NCBI GenBank assembly: GCA_019119635.1
Contig: DWWP01000034.1
Coordinates: 1-64,000 of the forward strand
Direction: 5' to 3'
Source: Candidatus Dietzia intestinipullorum
Lineage (GTDB): Bacteria; Actinomycetota; Actinomycetes; Mycobacteriales; Mycobacteriaceae
Length of the DNA stretch: 64,000 bases
Shown: positions 20,957 through 28,775 of the stretch, piece after piece
How positions within the stretch are numbered: position 1 is the first letter of the stretch
Layout: each line of letters opens with the position of its first letter
The notes under the pieces: model-generated
Databases searched by the model: none
What the model was told of the DNA's origin: nothing
The model's input: the letters and a program-made list of their open reading frames with translations, nothing else
Program-made: the position numbers and the translations under genes

Positions 20957-22576
20957 TCAGCCTCCGGCCCTGACGGGATGTTCGGCCGCCGCCTTCTCGG
21001 CGCGGTCAGCCCATCCCGTCAGTGATCGGGCACCGTCCAGCGAGAACTCCCAGCGCGCGTCCCGCACGGACACGATGCGGGTCGGCGCCGCGTCGATCCA
21101 GCGGTGGACGGCACCGACCTGCGCAGGGGTGGCCCCCGCGAGCGGACCGGTGCCCCGGGGGACCGTGGTGGCGCCGGCCCGCAGCGAGTCGATGACGGGC
21201 ATCGGGGCGGCGCCGCCGGGCACGGTGCCGGATGCTGCGAGGCGCCCGTGTCGGATGACCGCGACCGCCCAGCTGCGGCGGGGGCCGGCCTGCACCAGGA
21301 CCATCTCCTCAGGAGCGGCCGTCGCGGCGAGCTCCTGCTGACGAGCCAGAATCCGCACCAGTGTGGCGGCGCGGTCACGCAGCCGCGCGGCGCGTTCGAA
21401 GGCCCCGCCGGCGGCGAGCGCGTCGATGTGCGCGAGGAGATCGCGCAGCGGGCCGGAGTCGTGCCCGGAGACCAGGCCATCCCACGCCCGCGGCCCCGGG
21501 GCCGCACCGGTCGCAGCGGCGAGATCTTCCCAGGCGGTCCGTGCGTCCTGCGCGCGCCGGAACGGGCCGAGCGCGTGCGTGCACTCCGGCGTCCGCGTGA
21601 CCGCGGGGCGGCCACCGTCGCGGGGGGCGGCGAGCCACCAGCCGCTCCGGGGGCGCCGGGAGCGGCGGTTGTACGGCGGCTGGAGCGAGTCGATGAGCTT
21701 CTCCTCGAGGGTCCACGCCTCGAGGAGATGGGCGCATTCCAGTCCGTCGACGGCGGTGGCCAGCCCGACCATGGTGCGCATCCGCCCCCGGGCGTCACCG
21801 CCCGAGTAGTAGGACCGCGCCCGCCTGCGGACGTCGACGGAGGAGCCCACATACAGGGCACCTCCCGCGTCGTCGCGGAAGATGTACACCCCTGGTCGCG
21901 CGGGCAGCGATTCGGTCAGGGTGGCGCGCCTGCGCACCTCGGGGGCGAGCCTGCCGTCGTATGCCTTGAGCTCCGACAGCGTGGACACCCCGCAGTCGCC
22001 GATCCGGGAGATCAGGGCGTGGAGGACGTCGACCGTCGCACGGGCGTCCTGGAGCGCCCGGTGGTTCGGGTCCACTGCCGAGCCCAGGTGTGCGGCGAGC
22101 TCCCCCAGGCGGTGTCCGCGTGTCTCTCCCCGGTGGAGGACCCGGCGGGCGAGTGCGAGCGTGCACAGCGTCCGCGGCTCGGGCCACGGATGTCCGGTGG
22201 CGCGGGCGGCGGCTCGCAGGAACCCGAGATCGAATCCGGCGTTGTGCGCCACGAGCACCGCTCCACGCGAGAACTCGAAGAACGTGGCCATCACCTCACC
22301 CAGGGCGGGCGCCCCGACGAGATCCTCCGGGGCGATCCCCGTGAGCCTGCTGATCTGTGGCGGGAGTGAGCCGCGGATCGAGACGAAGGTGGAGAGCTCG
22401 GCGAGGACTTCCCCGCCGCGGACCCGTACCGCGCCGATCTCCGTGATCTCGTCGGCGCCGGACCGGGTCCCGGTGGTCTCGAGGTCGACGACGACGAAGG
22501 TCACCTCGGACAGCAGCGGTTCCATCTCGTCGAACGCGACCTGGACCCCGGGGGAGGAGTCGGTGGTGCGGGACAT
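20957..22576 (-). CDS. DEDDh 3'-5' exonuclease fused to a GIY-YIG (UvrC-N/Cho-like) nuclease domain
   Basis: 539 residues. The N-terminal DnaQ-like exonuclease (about 20-190) has FVVVDLETTGT with the first D and E, VAHNAGFDLGFL and the late H/D motif in HRALQDARATVDVL. A GIY-YIG domain (about 228-320) shows RPGVYIFRDD and ALYVGSSVDVRRR, then EEKLIDSLQPPYNRR. The C-terminus lacks the UvrC HhH region. This fusion matches Rv2191 and suggests DNA repair or 3'-end processing, not shown here. I set ATG at 22576 because TACCGT lies 7 bases upstream (leaderless pattern); a longer upstream frame has no family similarity. Confidence 0.88.
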   Translation of the reverse strand: MSRTTDSSPGVQVAFDEMEPLLSEVTFVVVDLETTGTRSGADEITEIGAVRVRGGEVLAELSTFVSIRGSLPPQISRLTGIAPEDLVGAPALGEVMATFFEFSRGAVLVAHNAGFDLGFLRAAARATGHPWPEPRTLCTLALARRVLHRGETRGHRLGELAAHLGSAVDPNHRALQDARATVDVLHALISRIGDCGVSTLSELKAYDGRLAPEVRRRATLTESLPARPGVYIFRDDAGGALYVGSSVDVRRRARSYYSGGDARGRMRTMVGLATAVDGLECAHLLEAWTLEEKLIDSLQPPYNRRSRRPRSGWWLAAPRDGGRPAVTRTPECTHALGPFRRAQDARTAWEDLAAATGAAPGPRAWDGLVSGHDSGPLRDLLAHIDALAAGGAFERAARLRDRAATLVRILARQQELAATAAPEEMVLVQAGPRRSWAVAVIRHGRLAASGTVPGGAAPMPVIDSLRAGATTVPRGTGPLAGATPAQVGAVHRWIDAAPTRIVSVRDARWEFSLDGARSLTGWADRAEKAAAEHPVRAGG

Positions 22577-22583
22577 GGCGTGG

Positions 22584-22589
22584 ACGGTA
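22584..22589 (-). promoter_or_regulatory. Leaderless -10 element for the fusion nuclease gene
   Basis: TACCGT on the minus strand is followed by 7 bases and ATG at 22576. No ribosome site is present. Confidence 0.5.
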
Positions 22590-22721
22590 GCGCCCGGGTC
22601 CGACACCGGAGCTGTCCGCCCTGCCCTGTCGTACCCGGTTTCTATGGTGCGTCGTGACCCCGCGGATCGCGGGCCGGTAACGAACGGGCAACACGCCCGG
22701 GGATGGAATGTGAGGTAGATC

Positions 22722-22940
22722 ATGTTCACGATGGATTGCGCCCGGTGTCCGGCCGGGCCGCGGGGCTGCGATGACTGCGTGGTCTCCGTGTTGCTCGGGG
22801 ATAATGCCAGGTCAGACGTATTGTCTGAGGAGTCGTGCGGTTATGTGCTCGCCCCCGATGTTCGCTCCGCGATCGAGGTGCTCCGGGAGGCGGGAATGGT
22901 CTCCAGGGTCGAGATCATGGCTGTGGAAGCCGCCGCCTGA
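22722..22940 (+). CDS. Small Cys-rich conserved protein of unknown function
   Basis: 72 residues. The N-terminus has four closely spaced cysteines in CARCPAGPRGCDDC (CX2C-X6-CX2C), resembling a zinc knuckle or small metal site, with a fifth Cys near residue 39. The rest has a helix with DVRSAIEVLREAGMVSRV that could be a compact alpha/beta unit. GAGGT sits 6 bases before ATG. It is divergent from the nuclease gene and lies just upstream of the c-di-AMP riboswitch and hydrolase gene, which has its own promoter. I recall similar small proteins next to NlpC/P60 genes in related actinomycetes, but no function. A DNA-, RNA- or protein-binding role is a guess. Confidence 0.75.
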   Translation: MFTMDCARCPAGPRGCDDCVVSVLLGDNARSDVLSEESCGYVLAPDVRSAIEVLREAGMVSRVEIMAVEAAA

Positions 22941-22972
22941 GTCGGTGGCTGGACTTCGACGAGACGGTTTCG

Positions 22973-22978
22973 TAACCT
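22973..22978 (+). promoter_or_regulatory. -10 element of the riboswitch-NlpC/P60 transcript
   Basis: TAACCT lies just after the preceding stop codon and about 25 bases before the riboswitch core, so transcription would start near 22985. Confidence 0.5.
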
Positions 22979-22999
22979 TTTCGAGACCTCGGAAGTCAT

Positions 23000-23160
23000 G
23001 CCCGCCCACCGGCGGGGAGCCGGGGTCACCACCTAAGCGCCCGAGGGGCGCACCGGGGAACCACGTTCCACTGGGGTGAATCGCCTCGAGGGCCGGCAGG
23101 AGCTCGAGGCGTAGGACAGCCTTGCGTGTCCGAACCCGTCAGCTAACCCGGTCGGTGTCG
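23000..23160 (+). promoter_or_regulatory. ydaO/yuaA-type cyclic-di-AMP riboswitch
   Basis: The leader carries the conserved blocks of this class in order: GGGGAACCA near 23055, GGGGTGAATC near 23073, a variable stem at about 23083-23111, then GTAGGACAGCC and TCCGAACCCGTCAGCTAACC (23129-23148). These match the ydaO consensus as I know it. In actinobacteria this class controls cell-wall hydrolases, with c-di-AMP usually switching expression off; here it precedes a secreted NlpC/P60 gene by about 25 bases. The exact 5' limit is approximate. Confidence 0.93.
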
Positions 23161-23184
23161 CAGGAAGAAAGAGGATTCACTCTC

Positions 23185-23793
23185 GTGGGAGCCCACAGCA
23201 TCAAGACCAGCTCGACCAGCCGCCGCTTCGCCGCCGCGAGCATGCTCGCGGCCGGAGCCGCCGTCGCCGGATCCGGTGCCGCCACCGCCGCGCCCGTGAC
23301 GGTCGATGTCCCCGTCGAGCTCCGCCTGCCCGGCGTGCCCGAGCAGGTCACCGTCGACGTGCCCGAGGGCGTCGAGGTGCCGCCCGGCCTGGTGGCCGAG
23401 GCCGTCGCCGATCCCGTCGAGTTCGCGGCGCCCGCGCCCGAGGTCTCGGCCGGCCAGCAGATCGTCGACGCCGCGAATGCCCAGCTCGGGACCCCGTACG
23501 CCTGGGGCGCCACCGGCCCCGGCTCGTTCGACTGCTCCGGCCTGACCTCGTGGGCCTACCAGGAGGCGGGCATCTCCATTCCCCGCACCAGCCAGGCACA
23601 GGTCGGCGGCGGGACGCCGGTCGCCAAGGGCGATCTGCAGCCCGGCGACATCGTCGCCTTCTACAGCGGTGCCACGCACGTGGGCATCTACGCCGGCAAC
23701 GGCCAGGTCATCCATGCCCCCTCCTCTGGGACCACGGTCAGCTACGCGCCGGTCGACTCGATGCCGTTCTACGGCGCGAGCCGCTACTACTGA
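23185..23793 (+). CDS. Secreted NlpC/P60 peptidoglycan hydrolase under riboswitch control
   Basis: 202 residues. An N-terminal signal peptide (basic KTSSTSRRF, then an Ala-rich hydrophobic stretch ending near ATAA) is followed by a Pro/Val-rich segment and a C-terminal NlpC/P60 endopeptidase (about 92-202). The catalytic Cys is in FDCSGLTSWAY, the His in ATHVGIYAG, and a polar third residue follows near VIHAP. It would cut the stem-peptide D-Glu/mDAP bond outside the cell. GTG at 23185 follows GAGG; earlier in-frame starts fall inside the riboswitch. It resembles the domain of the next gene, suggesting local duplication. Confidence 0.9.
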   Translation: MGAHSIKTSSTSRRFAAASMLAAGAAVAGSGAATAAPVTVDVPVELRLPGVPEQVTVDVPEGVEVPPGLVAEAVADPVEFAAPAPEVSAGQQIVDAANAQLGTPYAWGATGPGSFDCSGLTSWAYQEAGISIPRTSQAQVGGGTPVAKGDLQPGDIVAFYSGATHVGIYAGNGQVIHAPSSGTTVSYAPVDSMPFYGASRYY

Positions 23794-23823
23794 GCCGCGT
23801 AGGCGGCGACCGCACCTTCCACG

Positions 23824-23871
23824 CGACCCCGCCGGCGACCGGTCCACGGATCGGGTCGTCGGCGGGGTTCG
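23824..23871 (+). terminator. Hairpin terminator between the two NlpC/P60 genes
   Basis: Arms at 23824-23840 and 23853-23871 can pair over about 16 bases with minor mismatches, around a 12-base loop. Confidence 0.6.
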
Positions 23872-23958
23872 TCGTCTGTAATACTCTGTGTGGTCAACGG
23901 TGTGCTCCAGTTCACATCGTGAGGCTGTCAGTGCTGTCCACTCGTCTGAAGGATCGCT

Positions 23959-25074
23959 GTGTCCCCGTCACCCTCGTCGCGTGTCCGCGGCATCGCGGCC
24001 TGCCTGGCCGTCGCGGCTTCGGTCACTGTCGGGCTTTCCACGGCGTCCGCTCAACCGGCGGACCCCGGGACGGACGACGCGGTGTCCACGACCCGGGCCC
24101 CGGAGCCCCGGGCGGGTGGCCCCGCGGGAGATGCGGGACCGACCTCCTCGACCGGCGAGGACCTCGCAGAGCTCGCCGAGCTCTCCGAACAGGCCGGCGC
24201 ATTGGGGGAGGAGATCCACCTCGCGCGCACCGAGCTGGCCGAAGCCGAGGCGGAGCGGGACCGTCGCGAGCGGGCTGCCGGGGTTGCGGCCGGACGGGCC
24301 GTGCTCGCGGACCTGGACGCCGCCCGGGACCAGTCGCTCGTCGATCACCTGGCGGCCGAGCGCTATCGGGGTGGTGACACCGGCGCCACCCGCGCCGCGG
24401 TCCTCGCCGAGAGCCCGCGCGACCTCGTCGACCGGATCGGGGCGTTGCAGCGGTTGTCCGGGGCCACCACACTCGCGCTCGACGAGGCCCGGGCGGCGTC
24501 GGCGGAGGCGGCCCGGCTGCGCGACGAGGCCTCCGCCGCCTCGGAGTCCGCGCGCGCGGCCGCGCGGGAAGCCCGGGAACGGTCGGAGTCGCTCGATCGA
24601 CGTTCTGACGAGATGCGCGCACGGATGGACGAGGTGCGCAGCCGCGTGGACGCACTCTCGGACGCCCAGCGAGCGCAGTGGGCAGGCGGACCGGCGGCAC
24701 CCGAGGGGTACGTGGCACCACCCGTCGACGACGCCAATTCCGCCGCCCTGAACGTCGCCCTCACGCGCCTGGGCGCCCCGTACTCGTGGGGCGCCACCGG
24801 CCCCTCGGAGTTCGACTGTTCGGGCCTGATGGTCTGGTCGTACGGACACGAGGGCAAGACCCTGCCGCGGTCGAGTCAGGCGCAGGCCGAGGGGGGAGCC
24901 CCGGTGGCGATGGCCGATATCCGGCCCGGTGACCTGGTGATCTACTACCCGGGCGCCACGCACGTCGGGATGTACGCCGGCGACGGACTGGTTCTGCACG
25001 CGCCGACGTACGGGGTCCCGGTCAAACTCGAGGCGGTCGAGGCGATGCCGATCAGCGGGATCCGCAGATACTGA
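23959..25074 (+). CDS. Secreted coiled-coil NlpC/P60 hydrolase (RipC-like)
   Basis: 371 residues. A signal peptide (about 1-32) ends near STASAQP. A long charged, Ala-rich coiled-coil region (about 65-245) with many Glu/Arg heptads precedes a C-terminal NlpC/P60 domain (about 258-371) with Cys in FDCSGLMVWSY and His in ATHVGMYAG. Size, architecture and position upstream of pimB match Rv2190c (RipC), whose coiled coil interacts with FtsX in mycobacteria; that partner is inferred here. GTG at 23959 follows AAGGA. It has its own upstream region and no riboswitch. Confidence 0.92.
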   Translation: MSPSPSSRVRGIAACLAVAASVTVGLSTASAQPADPGTDDAVSTTRAPEPRAGGPAGDAGPTSSTGEDLAELAELSEQAGALGEEIHLARTELAEAEAERDRRERAAGVAAGRAVLADLDAARDQSLVDHLAAERYRGGDTGATRAAVLAESPRDLVDRIGALQRLSGATTLALDEARAASAEAARLRDEASAASESARAAAREARERSESLDRRSDEMRARMDEVRSRVDALSDAQRAQWAGGPAAPEGYVAPPVDDANSAALNVALTRLGAPYSWGATGPSEFDCSGLMVWSYGHEGKTLPRSSQAQAEGGAPVAMADIRPGDLVIYYPGATHVGMYAGDGLVLHAPTYGVPVKLEAVEAMPISGIRRY

Positions 25075-25126
25075 CGCGGGCATGCGGCAGGAGCCCCGGC
25101 GTGGTGCTGTGGCAGGCTCGGAGCCG

Positions 25127-26260
25127 ATGACGAGGACGCTGCTGATCACCAACGACTACCCGCCCCGGCCCGGCGGCATCCAGTCGTATCTCGAGACCTA
25201 CCTGTCACACCTCGATCCGGATGACGTCGCCGTGCTCGCCTCGACGTTCCGCGGCGGTGAATCGGCCGACTACGATGCCGCGCACCCGTACAAGGTCGAG
25301 CGCGTGCCCACCGAGATGCTGCTGCCCACCCCGGACCTCGCCGCCCGCGCCCGGAGGCTCGCCTCCGACTTCGGCGCCACGACGATCTGGTTCGGTGCAG
25401 CCGCGCCCCTGGCCGCCATGGCGCCCGTGCTGCGGGAGGGGCCGGTCACGCGGATCGTCGCGAGCACCCACGGCCACGAGGTCGGGTGGTCGATGATGCC
25501 CGGATCCCGGCAGATCCTCCGGCTCATCGGGGAGTCGACCGACGCGGTGACCTACGTGAGCGAGTACACGCGTCGACGCGTCGCGGCCGCATTCGGCCCG
25601 CGTGCGCGGCTCGTCCACCAGCCGGGTGGCGTGGACACCGAACGGTTCCGGCCGGACCCGCTGCGCAGGAAGGCGACCCGGCAGCGATACGGGCTCGAGG
25701 ACCGTGACGTGATCGTGTGCCTGTCCCGGCTAGTGCCCCGCAAGGGCCAGGACTCTCTCATCAGAGCGATGCCCGAGATCCTCCGCCGTGCGCCCGGCGC
25801 CGTCCTCGTCGTCGTCGGGGGCGGGCCGCACCGAAAGGCGCTGGAGGGCTTGGCGCGTAGGCACGGGGTGGCCGACCACGTGGTCTTCACCGGTCGCGTC
25901 CCCGCCGACGAGATCGTCGACCATCACCGCATGGCGGACGTGTTCGCCATGCCGTGCCGGACCCGGGGCGCGGGACTCGACGTCGAGGGCCTGGGGATCG
26001 TCTATCTGGAGGCCTCGGCGTGCGGGGTGCCCGTGGTCGCGGGCCGCAGTGGCGGTGCCCCCGAGACGGTGCTGGACCAGCACACGGGACTCGTGGTGGA
26101 CGGCACCTCGGACCGGGAGATCGTCGAGGCGGTGGCCGGCCTGCTCACGGACCGGCCGCGCGCGTCGGCGATGGGCGTGCGCGGCCGGAACTGGGTGCTC
26201 GACCGCTGGCGCTGGGAAGATCTTGCCCGCGGGATGGAACAGGTGCTCTCCGGCGAGTAG
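25127..26260 (+). CDS. pimB: GDP-mannose-dependent phosphatidylinositol monomannoside mannosyltransferase
   Basis: Adds the second mannose to PIM1 during synthesis of phosphatidylinositol mannosides and lipoglycans at the inner membrane face. 377 residues, GT-B fold, GT4 family. The N-terminal glycine-rich acceptor loop NDYPPRPGGIQSYL, STHGHEVGW, and the C-terminal donor-site GLGIVYLEASACGVPVV with the EX7E pattern are visible. I took ATG at 25127 rather than an upstream in-frame ATG because family proteins begin at this point. It matches Rv2188c and corynebacterial PimB'. Confidence 0.93.
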   Translation: MTRTLLITNDYPPRPGGIQSYLETYLSHLDPDDVAVLASTFRGGESADYDAAHPYKVERVPTEMLLPTPDLAARARRLASDFGATTIWFGAAAPLAAMAPVLREGPVTRIVASTHGHEVGWSMMPGSRQILRLIGESTDAVTYVSEYTRRRVAAAFGPRARLVHQPGGVDTERFRPDPLRRKATRQRYGLEDRDVIVCLSRLVPRKGQDSLIRAMPEILRRAPGAVLVVVGGGPHRKALEGLARRHGVADHVVFTGRVPADEIVDHHRMADVFAMPCRTRGAGLDVEGLGIVYLEASACGVPVVAGRSGGAPETVLDQHTGLVVDGTSDREIVEAVAGLLTDRPRASAMGVRGRNWVLDRWRWEDLARGMEQVLSGE

Positions 26261-26326
26261 GTACGAGCCGTCCGGACCGAGCCGTCCGGGCCCGTCAGAG
26301 CCCGCACGGCACCGGCGCGGCCCGCA

Positions 26327-28132
26327 TCAGGTGTAGAGGTCCTCGATCTGGGCGGCGAACTTCTGGTGCACGACGTTCCGCTTGACCTTGAGCGAGGCCG
26401 TGAGCTCCCCGGTCTCCTCGGTGAACTGGTCGGGTAGGACGTGGTACTTCTTGATCGATTCCGTGTGGGAGACGGTGCTGTTTGCCCGCGTCATCGCCTG
26501 GTCGAGGTACTGGATCAGGTCCGCGTCCCGGAGCAGCTCGTAGAGCGAGGTCGACTCGGGCTTCTGGTTCTGGGACTTCCAGCGCTCGAGCGCCTCGGGA
26601 TCGAGGGTGAGAAGCACCGAGATGAACGGCTTGCCGTCGCCCACGCACACGGCCTCGGCGACGAGTGGATCCGCGCGCAGCGCGTCCTCCAGCTGGTTGG
26701 GCGCCACGTTCTTGCCGCCGGCCGTGACGATGATCTCCTTCTTCCGACCCGTGATCCGCAGGTAACCGTCCTCGTCCAGCGAGCCCAGATCGCCGGTCCG
26801 GAACCAACCGTCGCTGAAGGACTCCGCGGTGGCGCGCTCGTTGCGCCAGTAGCCGGAGGCGACCACGGGGCCGCTCACCTCGACCTCGCCGTCGGTCGCG
26901 ATCCGGACGGCACAGCCCGGCAGCGGCCGTCCCACGCTGCCGATCCGCAGCGCGTCCGGGGTGTTGACCGCGATGGCCGCGCACGTCTCTGTGAGGCCGT
27001 ATCCCTCGAAGATGTTCACCCCGATGCCGTCGAAGAAGTGGGTGAGTCGCTCACCGAGGGGGGCTCCGCCGGAGATGGCGACCTCACATCGGCCGCCGAG
27101 CGCGTTGACGAGCTTGGCGTAGACGAGCTTGGAGAACACGGCGTGCCGCGCCTTGAGGATCGGGCCGACCCGCCCGTTGCGGTGTGCCTTGGAGTAGGCG
27201 ACGGCGGTGTCGGTGGCCTTGTCGAACATCCACGCCCGGAACGCACCGCCGTCCTGGGCCGTCGCCTGGGCCTTGTCGAAGACCTTCTGGAACACGCGCG
27301 GCACCGCCAGGATGTAGTGCGGCCGCATCTCGCCGAACATGTCGACGAGATTGCTCAGGTCAGAGGAGTGCGCGATCCGCACGCCCGCGTGGAAGCCCGC
27401 GAAGGTGATCGCCCGGGCCAGGACGTGCGCGAGCGGCAGGAACATGACCGTGGTCGAGTCGGACCGCAGGTAGCGGTTGAACGGGGTCTCCAGGACCGCG
27501 AGGGTCTCCGACATGAAGTTCCGGTGGGAGAGCATGCAGCCCTTGGGCCGTCCGGTCGTGCCCGAGGTGTAGATGAGTGTGGCCGGGTCGTCGGCCGTGA
27601 CGGCGTCCCGCCGCTCATCGAGGGCCGATACCGGGACGCCGGCGCCGGCAGAGGAGAGCGATTCCACCGCCGGGCTGGCACCGTCGATGACCAGGACGTC
27701 GAGGATGCCGTCGAGACCGTCGATGCCCTCGCGCGCGGAGGCGGCGTGCGTCTCCTCCTCGACGACGATGAGCCGGGTCCCGGAGTCCTCGACGATCCAC
27801 CTGATCTGCTCGGCCGACGAGCTGTCGTAGATCGGGACCGTGACCGCACCGGCGGCCCAGATCGCGAAGTCGAGGACGTTCCACTCGTAACGCGTCGAGC
27901 ACAGCAGCGCGACACGGTCCCCGGCCTCGACGCCGGTGGCGATCAGGCCCCGGCCCACCGACCGCACGGTGTCGGCGAACTCGCGGGCGGTGACGTCGGT
28001 CCAGCGGCCGTCGACCGGGCGCTGGAACGCGACCGAGTCGGGGGAGTTCTCGGCGCGGTCGTAGGCGGACTGGACGCAGGACCAGTCCTCGGGGACGGTG
28101 AATGCGGCGGGGGCGGCGACGTATTCGCGCAC
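26327..28132 (-). CDS. fadD15: Long-chain fatty acid-CoA ligase (FadD15-like)
   Basis: Activates long-chain fatty acids to acyl-CoA via acyl-AMP. 601 residues of the ANL superfamily: P-loop-like DDPATLIYTSGTTGRPKG, the EGYGLTETCA motif, DGWFRTGDLG and the C-terminal hinge-lysine region ITGRKKEIIVTAGGKNVAP. The GTG start has AGGAGG about 6 bases upstream. It converges on pimB and diverges from the SRPBCC gene, the same setting as Rv2187. The chain length used cannot be told from sequence. Confidence 0.93.
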   Translation of the reverse strand: MREYVAAPAAFTVPEDWSCVQSAYDRAENSPDSVAFQRPVDGRWTDVTAREFADTVRSVGRGLIATGVEAGDRVALLCSTRYEWNVLDFAIWAAGAVTVPIYDSSSAEQIRWIVEDSGTRLIVVEEETHAASAREGIDGLDGILDVLVIDGASPAVESLSSAGAGVPVSALDERRDAVTADDPATLIYTSGTTGRPKGCMLSHRNFMSETLAVLETPFNRYLRSDSTTVMFLPLAHVLARAITFAGFHAGVRIAHSSDLSNLVDMFGEMRPHYILAVPRVFQKVFDKAQATAQDGGAFRAWMFDKATDTAVAYSKAHRNGRVGPILKARHAVFSKLVYAKLVNALGGRCEVAISGGAPLGERLTHFFDGIGVNIFEGYGLTETCAAIAVNTPDALRIGSVGRPLPGCAVRIATDGEVEVSGPVVASGYWRNERATAESFSDGWFRTGDLGSLDEDGYLRITGRKKEIIVTAGGKNVAPNQLEDALRADPLVAEAVCVGDGKPFISVLLTLDPEALERWKSQNQKPESTSLYELLRDADLIQYLDQAMTRANSTVSHTESIKKYHVLPDQFTEETGELTASLKVKRNVVHQKFAAQIEDLYT

Positions 28133-28313
28133 GGTGGTCCTCCTGGTGGTGCTGCCCGTCGGACCTGAGGTGGGGGACCGGGCAGGGGGTGGTCGACGGT
28201 GACGATCTGTGAGGACACCTTATCCCCGGGGAGTATCGACGATCGACCGCCCCCGGCGCCTCCTTGCGCGGGCCGGGCCGCATCCTCGGTCCGGATGTGT
28301 GAAGCTTGGATGT

Positions 28314-28775
28314 ATGAGCGAGGACATCGGCACCACGGAGGTCTGGCCGACCAGTGACTCGACGATCGTCGGAGCGCCGGTCGCAGGGGTGATGGACGTG
28401 ATCGCCGATTTCGCCTCCTACCCGGAGTGGGCGGAGTCGATCAAGGTCGCCGAGGTCCTGTCGGAGGGGCCGGACGGTCGTCCGGACCGGGTCCGGTTCT
28501 CCCTCGAGGCGGGGGCGATCTCCGATGAGTACGTGCTCGTGTATTCGTGGTCGGAGGACGACCGCGGCGTGGAGTGGCGATTGGAGAGCTCGACGCTCCA
28601 GCGCTCCCAGGCCGGCTCCTACCGGCTCGCCCCCGTCGACGGCGGCACGCGGGTGGACTACCGGTTGGAGATCGAGCTGGTCGTCCCGGTGATCGGTCGA
28701 CTCCGCAGCCGGGCGGAACGCCGGATCCTCGCGGGCGCGCTCCGAGAGCTCAAGCGCCGGGCCGAGTCCTCGTGA
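28314..28775 (+). CDS. SRPBCC-family (START-like) protein
   Basis: 153 residues with the polyketide cyclase/START-like fold: an N-terminal strand with STIVGAPVAGVMDVIADF, then YPEWAESIKVAEVL, and a final long helix (about 120-150). Such proteins bind hydrophobic ligands in a cavity. It matches Rv2185c (TB16.3). The ligand is unknown. ATG at 28314 is the first start consistent with the family. Its stop overlaps the next gene's GTG (GTGA), so the ArsA-like gene is translationally coupled, hinting at a joint role. Confidence 0.88.
   Translation: MSEDIGTTEVWPTSDSTIVGAPVAGVMDVIADFASYPEWAESIKVAEVLSEGPDGRPDRVRFSLEAGAISDEYVLVYSWSEDDRGVEWRLESSTLQRSQAGSYRLAPVDGGTRVDYRLEIELVVPVIGRLRSRAERRILAGALRELKRRAESS

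Noticed and set aside
23122..23184. Longer N-terminus for the first NlpC/P60 protein
   Set aside because: It would be encoded by the conserved core of the riboswitch and would bury the signal peptide; GTG at 23185 is better.
26264..26291. Two copies of GAGCCGTCCGG between pimB and fadD15
   Set aside because: Short 14-base-spaced direct repeat in a convergent spacer; likely chance or part of a weak termination structure.
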